A program made the position numbers and the translations under genes. Shown here piece by piece: positions 1 through 4,976 of a stretch of DNA of 5,022 nucleotides (the stretch's first letter is position 1; every line of letters starts with the position of its first letter). The notes under the pieces are model-generated. The model saw nothing but the letters and a program-made list of their open reading frames with translations. It did not search any database and was not told the DNA's origin. The stretch is taken from assembly GCA_937967875.1 (NCBI GenBank), contig CALBTQ010000744.1, forward strand, positions 1 to 5,022, given 5' to 3'. The DNA comes from an uncultured Pseudomonadota bacterium (lineage in GTDB: Bacteria; Lernaellota; Lernaellaia; Lernaellales; Lernaellaceae).

Positions 1-45
1 GATCGTATTCGGTGACTGGAGTTCAGACGTGTGCTCTTCCGATCT
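1..45 (+). other. Illumina TruSeq index-side adapter remnant (not genomic)
   Basis: Positions 12-45 match the 34-base TruSeq read-2 adapter, ending in GCTCTTCCGATCT. Positions 4-11 (CGTATTCG) sit where the i7 index lies, and GAT at 1-3 is the end of the P7-side sequence. Genomic sequence therefore starts at 46. Any reading frame running through this part, including the continuation of hydA leftward, is artificial. Identification is from recall of the adapter sequence and is essentially an exact match. Confidence 0.98.
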
Positions 46-941
46 GAGCAGGAGGTGAACATCGGCATGGTGCCGCCGGTTTTGATCCGCTGCACCAACT
101 CCGAACCTTCCTCCATGATCGTCAGGTCGGCGGTGAAGCAGGTGTCGAACGCCTTGTCGAAGCCGAGCTTGCGGAACGCGGCGGTCATGATGCCCATGAC
201 GTCCTTGCCCGGTTTGAGGCCCAGCAACTCGCCCAGGGTGACCGACACGGCCGGGGCGTGCTGCACGACGACGGTCTTGCTCGGGTCTTCCAGGGCGGCG
301 AGCACGTCTTTGATGCTGCTGCGCTCGGACAACGCGCCGGTCGGGCAGACCAGAATGCACTGACCGCAATTGACGCAGCTCGAAACGTTCAGGCCCTGGC
401 CGAACGCCGTGCCCACAATGGCGGAACTGCCGCGGAACGTGAAGTCGATCGCCGAGACGCCCTGCACTTCTTCGCACACGCGCACGCACTTACCGCACAG
501 GATGCACTTGGCGGGGTCGCGCACGATCGAAGGGCTGGACGCGTCGATCTTGTACTCGTTCCGGCTGCCCGAATACAACCGCTGGTTCACGCCCAACTCG
601 GCGGCGAGACTCTGCAGTTCGCAATTGTTGTTGCGCGAACAGTACAGGCAATCGTCCGGATGGTTGGCCAGCAACAATTCGACGATGGTGCGCCGGGCGC
701 GCATGGCGCGCGGCGAATGGGTTTTAACCTTGAGGCCTTCGACCACGGGGAACGAACAACTGGGAATGAGTCCCGGACGCCCTTCCACTTCGACGACGCA
801 CAAACGGCACGCGCCGGTGGGGGCCAGGCCTTCCATGTGGCACAGGGTCGGCACGTTGATGCCGTTGCGCCGCAAGGTGGAAAGCAGCATCTCCCCGGGC
901 TTGGCTTCGATCATCTTTCCATTGACTTCGATTTCGAACAT
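46..941 (-). CDS. hydA: [FeFe]-hydrogenase catalytic subunit HydA (3' end missing)
   Basis: Catalytic subunit of a cytoplasmic [FeFe]-hydrogenase, forming or oxidising H2 at the H-cluster. The visible 298 codons hold, in order: an N-terminal plant-type [2Fe-2S] ferredoxin domain (C34, C45, C48, C62); a His-Cys3 [4Fe-4S] motif as in NuoG (H94, C98, C101, C107); a two-[4Fe-4S] ferredoxin domain (C146/149/152/156 and C189/192/195/199); then the start of the H-cluster domain with APAVSVTLGE (229-238), ADLTIMEE (271-278) and MFTSC (294-298). The last motif begins the L1 loop (classically TSCCP), where the adapter cuts the gene. The L2 and L3 motifs and any C-terminal [2Fe-2S] domain are missing, so roughly half the protein is unseen. 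ATG at 941 has GAGGAG six bases upstream. It is last of the visible operon, 15 bp after hydB. The hydB/hydC context favours the trimeric NADH/ferredoxin type over a monomeric enzyme; a lone NuoG is excluded by the L1 motif. Confidence 0.95.
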
Positions 942-947
942 GATCAG

Positions 948-953
948 CTCCTC
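948..953 (-). promoter_or_regulatory. Ribosome binding site of hydA
   Basis: GAGGAG lies six bases before the hydA ATG, within the 15-bp hydB-hydA gap. It fixes the start at 941 and not at the later in-frame methionines (residues 10 and 18). Confidence 0.85.
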
Positions 954-956
954 ACT

Positions 957-2957
957 CTACTTCGCCGTGATGGCGTCAAAGCGGCATGTCGTCAGACAGG
1001 AACCGCAGCCAATGCACTTGTCTTGAATGATGTAATGCGGCGTCTTGGGTTTGCCCATGATCGCCTCCGCCGGGCACTGAGTGGCGCACGCGGTGCACCC
1101 GGTGCATTTTTCGGCGTCGATATCGTAGATGAGCAGCTCGGTGCACACGCCCGCCGGGCATTTGCGATCGAAGATATGCGCTTCGTACTCGTCGTGGAAC
1201 CAGCGCAGGGTCGACAACACGGGATTGGGCGCCGTCTGACCCAGGGCGCACAGGCTGCAATCCTGGATCACCTCGGCCAGTTTCTGCAGATACATGATGC
1301 CCTTGAAGCGTTCCAACGCCTGGAAGCCGCCCTCGGTGCGCCGCGCGCGGGTGATGGCCTTGAGGATTTCGAGCATGCGCTTGGTGCCTTCGCGGCAGGG
1401 AATGCACTTGCCGCAGCTTTCACGCTGAATGAAATCCATGAAGAACTTGGCCACGTCGACCATGCAGTTGTCTTCGTCCATCACGACCATACCGCCCGAG
1501 CCCATGATCGCGCCGACCTTCTTGAGCGAGTCGTAGTCGATTTCGATGTCCATGTGCTGTTGCGGGATGCAACCGCCCGACGGACCGCCCATCTGCACGG
1601 CCTTGAAGGCCTTGCCGTTGCCGATGCCGCCGCCGATTTCCTCGATGATCTGGCGCACGGTGGTGCCCATGGCCACTTCGACCAGGCCGGTGCGGTTGAC
1701 TTTGCCCGACAACGCAAAGACTTTCGTGCCTTTGCTTTTTTCCGTGCCGATCGCGTTGAACCAACTCGCGCCGTTGTTGATGATCGAGGCGATGTTGGCC
1801 AGCGTTTCGACGTTGTTGATGATCGTCGGTTTTTCGAACGCGCCGGAAACGGCCGGGAACGGCGGCCGGGGCCGCGGCATGCCGCGCTTGCCCTCGACGC
1901 TGTGGATCAACGCCGTTTCCTCGCCGCACACGAACGCGCCGGCGCCCTGTTTGATAATCACTTTCAGGTTGAAGCCGCTGTCCAGAATGTTCTCGCCCAG
2001 CAGCCCGTAAGCCTTGGCTTGTTCGATCGCTGCAACCAGGCGCTTGATCGCCAGCGGGTATTCGGCGCGGATGTAAACGTAGGCCTTGTCAGCCCCGATC
2101 GCGTACGCGCCGATGATCATCCCTTCCAGCATCCGGTGCGGATCGCCTTCGATGACCGCGCGGTCCATGAACGCGCCGGGGTCGCCTTCGTCGGCGTTGC
2201 AGATGAAGTATTTCTGGTTGCTGCTTTCGCGCAGGGCGAACTTCCACTTCGTGCCGGCGGGGAAGCCGGCGCCGCCGCGACCGCGCAGGCCGCTGGTTTC
2301 GACTTCGGCGCACACTTCCTGCTGGGTCATCGACTTGAGCACCTTGGCCAGCGCCGTATAACCGCCGCGGGAGATATACTCTTCGATGGAACCCGGATCG
2401 ATCAGACCGCAGTTGACCAGCACCCAGCGGGTCTGCGGCTTGAAGAAATCATGATCCTCGATAAACGGCAGGTCGTCCCACGCCTTGATGCCGTCGTGCT
2501 GGGGTTTGATCTGTCCCAGCAGGGCTTCGCGGTCGAACTCGCCTTTGAGCGCACCGTCGAGCAACGCGGCGACCTTGTCTTCGGTCACATGCGTAAAGCC
2601 CACGCGAGTGCGGCCGGGCAACTGCACGTCCATCAGCGGTTCGGCGCTGCACATGCCGATGCAACCGACTTCGACGACGTCCGCGTCGATCGCTTTATCG
2701 TTCAGGTACGCTTTGATGGCCGCCAACGTTTTACCCGCGCCGGCGCCCAGGCCGCAGGTCCCCGTGCCCAGGTAAATGACCGGCTTGGTAATTGTATCGC
2801 GGCGATACACCGCCATCAGCTTGGCGTACTCAGCCTTTTTCGCTTCGTTTTGCTGACACTTGGGACCTTCCCGCAAACAATCCACCAAATCCGGGCAGGG
2901 CTTTTGCGTCTGATGCCAGCAGCCTTCTCCAAATCGATTGAACAGGTACTCACTCAT
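957..2957 (-). CDS. hydB: Electron-bifurcating hydrogenase subunit HydB (NuoF-like, FMN/NADH-binding)
   Basis: NADH-oxidising/NAD-reducing flavoprotein subunit; in HydABC enzymes the FMN here is the proposed site where electrons split between NAD and ferredoxin. The 666 residues show: a Cys-rich extension (1-54; C13, C21, C27, C34); a thioredoxin-like domain (about 55-135) with C68, C99 and C103; NuoF FMN/NADH motifs GLRGRGGAGFPAGTKW (223-238), CNADEGDPGAF (253-263) and GAGAFVCGEETAL (338-350); a region with SLBB position (about 410-500); the N3-type [4Fe-4S] motif ESCGKCIPCREGT (C515, C518, C521, with C570 of SLCALG); a Cys pair C600/C605; and two C-terminal [4Fe-4S] motifs (C618/621/624/628 and C648/651/654/658). 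This order matches Thermotoga-type HydB, not the shorter complex I NuoF. The ATG overlaps the hydC stop by 8 bp and has AAGGAAG upstream. An HndC-like name is an alternative; the fused thioredoxin-like domain and absence of a separate HndB gene favour HydB. Confidence 0.95.
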   Translation of the reverse strand: MSEYLFNRFGEGCWHQTQKPCPDLVDCLREGPKCQQNEAKKAEYAKLMAVYRRDTITKPVIYLGTGTCGLGAGAGKTLAAIKAYLNDKAIDADVVEVGCIGMCSAEPLMDVQLPGRTRVGFTHVTEDKVAALLDGALKGEFDREALLGQIKPQHDGIKAWDDLPFIEDHDFFKPQTRWVLVNCGLIDPGSIEEYISRGGYTALAKVLKSMTQQEVCAEVETSGLRGRGGAGFPAGTKWKFALRESSNQKYFICNADEGDPGAFMDRAVIEGDPHRMLEGMIIGAYAIGADKAYVYIRAEYPLAIKRLVAAIEQAKAYGLLGENILDSGFNLKVIIKQGAGAFVCGEETALIHSVEGKRGMPRPRPPFPAVSGAFEKPTIINNVETLANIASIINNGASWFNAIGTEKSKGTKVFALSGKVNRTGLVEVAMGTTVRQIIEEIGGGIGNGKAFKAVQMGGPSGGCIPQQHMDIEIDYDSLKKVGAIMGSGGMVVMDEDNCMVDVAKFFMDFIQRESCGKCIPCREGTKRMLEILKAITRARRTEGGFQALERFKGIMYLQKLAEVIQDCSLCALGQTAPNPVLSTLRWFHDEYEAHIFDRKCPAGVCTELLIYDIDAEKCTGCTACATQCPAEAIMGKPKTPHYIIQDKCIGCGSCLTTCRFDAITAK

Positions 2958-3426
2958 TGGCGGCTTCCTTCCGGCGATAAGAATTCAGAATTCGCTTCAC
3001 TTTGTCCGGGGTGACTTCAGCATAGACTTCCTCGCCGACGCGGATGACCGGGGCCAATCCGCAGACCCCAATACAGGCCACGATTTCCAAGCTGAACATT
3101 CCATCGCGGGTGGTCTGGCCCGGTTCGATCTTTAAATGGCGTTTGATCGCCTCCAGCACGCCGGCGGAACCCTTTACGTGACACGCCGTCCCGCGACAGA
3201 CCTGGACATGGAATTTGCCCGGGGCATGAAAACGGAACTGGTTGTAAAAGGTGGCCACCCCGTAAATCTTGGAGACGGGGAGGTTGAGTTGACGCCCGAT
3301 CAGAATCACGGCGTCACGCGACAGGTATCCGTACGACTCTTGCACTTCCTGAAGGAGCGGGATCAGCGCATCTCTACCTGCGTTCGCGTACTTCGCTAAA
3401 ATTTGGTTAATATCCACGCTAGCCAT
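2950..3426 (-). CDS. hydC: Hydrogenase subunit HydC (NuoE-like thioredoxin-fold [2Fe-2S] protein)
   Basis: Small electron-transfer subunit pairing with HydB in the NADH-handling part of the complex, homologous to the 24 kDa complex I subunit NuoE and to HndA. The 158-residue length is usual for the family. An N-terminal helical part (about 1-65, including the family-typical stretch IYGVATFYNQF at 54-64) precedes a thioredoxin-like fold with all four expected [2Fe-2S] ligands: C77 and C82 in CRGTAC, C118 and C122 in CIGVC. ATG at 3426 has AAGGAG seven bases upstream; that SD overlaps the stop codon of rex. The 3' end overlaps hydB in ATGAGTGA, suggesting translational coupling and equal subunit supply. 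It is soluble, with no signal peptide or membrane segment. NuoE of a complex I operon is the main alternative, but the following genes are HydB and HydA, not Nuo subunits. Confidence 0.95.
   Translation of the reverse strand: MASVDINQILAKYANAGRDALIPLLQEVQESYGYLSRDAVILIGRQLNLPVSKIYGVATFYNQFRFHAPGKFHVQVCRGTACHVKGSAGVLEAIKRHLKIEPGQTTRDGMFSLEIVACIGVCGLAPVIRVGEEVYAEVTPDKVKRILNSYRRKEAANE
2964..2970 (-). promoter_or_regulatory. Ribosome binding site of hydB, inside hydC
   Basis: AAGGAAG, within a longer GGAAGGAAG, ends six bases before the hydB ATG at 2957 and lies in the last codons of hydC. It supports the upstream start and hence the Cys-rich N-terminal extension; the next in-frame methionine (residue 48) has no comparable site. 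Confidence 0.8.
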
Positions 3427-3433
3427 CGATCTA

Positions 3434-3439
3434 CTCCTT
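3434..3439 (-). promoter_or_regulatory. Ribosome binding site of hydC overlapping the rex stop codon
   Basis: AAGGAG lies seven bases before the hydC ATG. Its first two bases are part of the rex TAA stop (3438-3440), so a ribosome terminating on rex covers the hydC start region, consistent with coupled translation. Confidence 0.85.
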
Positions 3440-4067
3440 ATTTCTCCGCTTTGATTCGCGAAAAGTAAGCTACTTTTTCCAGACTCATGGTCATGTCGAC
3501 GTCTTCCACAAACACATTGAGCGGCACCTTCAACCGGGTGGGAGCAAAATTGAGAATGCCGCGCACATCGCTGGCGACCAGAATGTCCGCCACCCGTTGC
3601 GCTTCGGAGGCCGGTACGGTGATGATGCCGACCGAAGGTTTCTTTTCCTGCAGCACCCGCGGCAACTCGGCCATCGGGTATACCCAGGTGCCGTTGATGA
3701 CGCGATTGGTTTTGCTTTCGTTTTTATCGAAGGCCGCTTCAATGGGCAGCTTGGGACGCCGGCCGCGGAAGTAGGTGAGGATGGCGCGGCCGAGGTTGCC
3801 CACGCCGATCAACACCACCCGCTGACCGCCGGGATGATCCAGAAAGTTGTCGATGCTGTCGATCAGTTCGTCGACCTGATAGCCGTGCACCGGGCTGCCG
3901 ATGTAATTGATGGCCATCAGATCGCGTCGCACCTGCGCGGCGCTGCAATTGGCCGCGGCGGCCAGCTCATGAGAGAAAACCCGGGTGACGCCTTCCTGGC
4001 GCAGGTTGTCGAGCAGGAAACGATAGAGGCTAAGTCTGCCAATCGTTTTGGTCGATATCTTCTTCAT
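3438..4067 (-). CDS. rex: Redox-sensing transcriptional repressor Rex
   Basis: Dimeric repressor that binds DNA when NADH is low relative to NAD+ and releases it when NADH rises, typically controlling fermentation and hydrogenase genes. The 209 residues fit the family: an N-terminal winged helix (about 1-75, with QVRRDL at 45-50 and HGYQVDEL at 61-68), then a Rossmann domain with the dinucleotide loop GVGNLG (88-93), AAFD (111-114) and a C-terminal helix expected to swap into the partner subunit (EKVAYFSRIK, 197-206). The recognition/wing part reads INYIGSPVHGY, unlike the commoner SYFGEFG..GxGY form. I chose ATG 4067, preceded by AAGAG at eight bases; an in-frame TTG at 4091 would add eight residues but has no SD. 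It heads the operon 11 bp before hydC, so it probably autoregulates and represses hydCBA. Confidence 0.93.
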   Translation of the reverse strand: MKKISTKTIGRLSLYRFLLDNLRQEGVTRVFSHELAAAANCSAAQVRRDLMAINYIGSPVHGYQVDELIDSIDNFLDHPGGQRVVLIGVGNLGRAILTYFRGRRPKLPIEAAFDKNESKTNRVINGTWVYPMAELPRVLQEKKPSVGIITVPASEAQRVADILVASDVRGILNFAPTRLKVPLNVFVEDVDMTMSLEKVAYFSRIKAEK

Positions 4068-4075
4068 CTCATCAT

Positions 4076-4080
4076 CTCTT
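4076..4080 (-). promoter_or_regulatory. Ribosome binding site of rex
   Basis: AAGAG, a moderate SD, ends eight bases before the ATG at 4067. It is the basis for preferring this start over the TTG at 4091. Confidence 0.55.
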
Positions 4081-4121
4081 GTTGTCGGCAATTTCGTTAC
4101 AAAATGTGCAGCGTTTTACTT

Positions 4122-4128
4122 TTCACAA
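4122..4128 (-). promoter_or_regulatory. Candidate Rex half-site at the rex promoter
   Basis: TTGTGAA equals one arm of the known Rex operator (TTGTGAA, spacer, TTCACAA). It begins three bases after the candidate -10 box and spans the predicted start site, a sensible repressor position. The expected second arm is absent: the following bases read AAGTAAAACGC. It may be a degenerate operator or a chance match. Confidence 0.3.
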
Positions 4129-4131
4129 CAG

Positions 4132-4160
4132 AATCTACAAAAATCACATCCGAATTGCAA
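4132..4160 (-). promoter_or_regulatory. Candidate sigma70-type promoter of rex-hydCBA
   Basis: On the minus strand, TTGCAA (4155-4160) and TAGATT (4132-4137) are separated by 17 bases, each matching 4 of 6 consensus positions. The predicted start is near 4125, giving a leader of about 58 bases before the rex ATG. It is the best-spaced pair I found in this AT-rich DNA, where chance matches are common. Confidence 0.35.
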
Positions 4161-4278
4161 CCCCCTTTTTCGGCATTAATGTTTATGTCGGCAAGAAAAA
4201 TCATAATTAAAGATATATTTCAATTAGTTAAGAAAATCATACCCGCTCGAAAATTCTTTTCTTTGCCTCGCTGAAAAG

Positions 4279-4293
4279 CATCCAATTTGGATG
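4279..4293. repeat. 15-bp inverted repeat next to the TetR-like palindrome
   Basis: CATCCAA-T-TTGGATG has two perfect 7-bp arms around one central base. It ends nine bases before the 16-bp palindrome. The odd length and tight spacing suit a protein-binding dyad better than an RNA hairpin; no family is recognised. Confidence 0.45.
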
Positions 4294-4302
4294 AAAAACG
4301 AT

Positions 4303-4318
4303 GAATGAACGTTCATTC
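4303..4318. promoter_or_regulatory. Perfect 16-bp palindrome, TetR-type operator candidate
   Basis: GAATGAAC followed directly by GTTCATTC is a perfect inverted repeat. With one flanking base each side it reads TGAATGAACGTTCATTCG, one mismatch from the TGAATGA-n4-TCATTCA form I recall for TetR-family regulators of the FadR type. It lies 236 bp before the rex ATG and 327 bp before the PilZ-type gene. No TetR gene is in the window, so the binding protein is unknown. Confidence 0.5.
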
Positions 4319-4467
4319 GTGAAAAATTGTCGTTTTGAATATTTGAAAAAATCACCGTTTGTGACGCCAAATGAACGGCATTTCCTTTCGATCGACGAGT
4401 TTCAGCCGGCAGAAAACCGTTTGCTTTTATCTTAACCGCCATAATCCGCACTCTCGGACAATAAATG

Positions 4468-4508
4468 GTTAGTTGATAAATTATATATTCAATATTTATG
4501 CATCTAAC
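4468..4508. repeat. Imperfect 41-bp inverted repeat in AT-rich DNA
   Basis: The arms are GTTAG (4468-4472) with CTAAC (4504-4508), and ATAAAT (4476-4481) with ATTTAT (4494-4499), separated by an unpaired TTG opposite GCAT, around a 12-base AT-rich centre. No U-tract follows on either strand, so it does not look like an intrinsic terminator. In DNA this AT-rich, chance is a real alternative. Confidence 0.35.
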
Positions 4509-4564
4509 TATATAAAATAGCGTAATATAATTTTAATGGTTGAAAAAAATGTCAATAATTAAAC

Positions 4565-4592
4565 TTGACTCATTAAATAGATTCGCTATTCT
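4565..4592 (+). promoter_or_regulatory. Candidate promoter of the PilZ-type gene
   Basis: TTGACT (4565-4570, 5 of 6 to the -35 consensus) is followed after 16 bases by TATTCT (4587-4592, 4 of 6). The leader would be about 45 bases. A small dyad, AATAG-ATTCG-CTATT (4576-4590), fills the spacer and could be an operator. An overlapping TATAAA at 4592-4597 is a better -10 but gives a 21-base spacer. Confidence 0.35.
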
Positions 4593-4633
4593 ATAAAAAA
4601 TAACACCATTGTGCTGGCAATCGATCGTTATAC

Positions 4634-4637
4634 GGAG
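4634..4637 (+). promoter_or_regulatory. Ribosome binding site of the PilZ-type gene
   Basis: GGAG lies seven bases before the ATG at 4645 and decides for this start over the in-frame ATG at 4609, which lacks an SD. Confidence 0.7.
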
Positions 4638-4644
4638 ATCTGTT

Positions 4645-4976
4645 ATGACGGATAGTGCAATTATCCAAATGGATCCGTCGGTCGGGTCGACAAAGGCGCG
4701 CGATTCAAACCAACAGGTCCCGCCTTTCAATGTCGGCATGCAGGTTTTTCTCGACCTGGTGCAGCGCAACAAACCGGTGCGCGCCACTGCGCATATCATG
4801 GGTTGGTGTCGGCCCTGCCATCTGATGACCAGCTTTCCGGAAATACAAGGACGCATAGCCGTGGCTTCGGAAGAATCCGACGTGATCGTTCGTTTCATGC
4901 ATGAGGGAACCATCTACGGTTTTCCGGCCATCATCGTCGCCAAGCAACAATCGCCCTTTCCGATGTGGACGCTCTC
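4645..4976 (+). CDS. YcgR/PilZ-type c-di-GMP effector, N-terminal domain (3' end missing)
   Basis: Probable cytoplasmic cyclic-di-GMP effector of the flagellar-brake (YcgR-like) kind, judged from pattern resemblance only. The 110 visible residues have a polar, probably flexible start (1-26) and then a beta-rich domain with the spaced features of PilZ N-terminal domains: VGMQVFLDL (30-38), RATAHIMGW (46-54), VIVRFMHEGTIYGFPA (80-95) and the beginning of a PFPMWTLS segment (105-111). In this family a PilZ domain with RxxxR and DxSxxG c-di-GMP motifs normally follows; it lies beyond the cut, so binding cannot be shown. WCRPC at 54-58 is odd for the family and recalls the thioredoxin active site, but the surroundings do not otherwise read as thioredoxin. 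The residues after L110-Ser are encoded by adapter. It is transcribed away from rex, so a functional link to the hydrogenase is not implied. Confidence 0.65.

Larger units (their letters stand above)
4068..4644. other. AT-rich divergent intergenic region between rex and the PilZ-type gene
   Basis: This 577-bp gap separates two divergent start codons. By hand count GC is 14/60 in 4201-4260 and 27/120 in 4441-4560, far below the flanking genes. I see no convincing gene in it: a 75-codon minus-strand frame at 4224-4451 has low-complexity, unrecognisable product and no clear SD. It holds the promoter and operator candidates listed separately, several A-tracts, and a more GC-balanced island around 4355-4460 in which I recognise no riboswitch or ncRNA. 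Confidence 0.8.

Noticed and set aside
31..363. A 110-codon plus-strand frame at the left end
   Set aside because: It starts inside the adapter and runs antisense to hydA.
258..3014. A 918-codon open frame on the plus strand
   Set aside because: It is antisense to hydA, hydB and hydC and crosses their boundaries. The product is low-complexity, rich in Ala, Arg, Asp, His and Phe, as expected from the complement of GC-rich coding DNA. The minus-strand genes are certain.
4068..4091. TTG start extending Rex by eight residues
   Set aside because: No SD precedes it, and the family normally begins near the KKISTKTIGRL segment, which the ATG at 4067 provides.
4161..4170. CCCCCTTTTT run as a terminator
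   Set aside because: It has no stem before it on either strand; it is a simple homopolymer junction.
3597..4274. A 225-codon plus-strand frame opposite rex
   Set aside because: It is the antisense shadow of rex running into the AT-rich region; no recognisable product.
4224..4451. A 75-codon minus-strand frame in the intergenic region
   Set aside because: No recognisable protein, no clear SD, and composition that follows the surrounding non-coding DNA.
4614..4635. Sigma54-like TGGCA before the PilZ-type gene
   Set aside because: The required GC pair of the -12 element is missing at the right spacing.
4533..4950. Minus-strand frames opposite the PilZ-type gene (4533-4913 and 4705-4950)
   Set aside because: The plus-strand frame has an SD and a recognisable domain pattern; these are its shadows.
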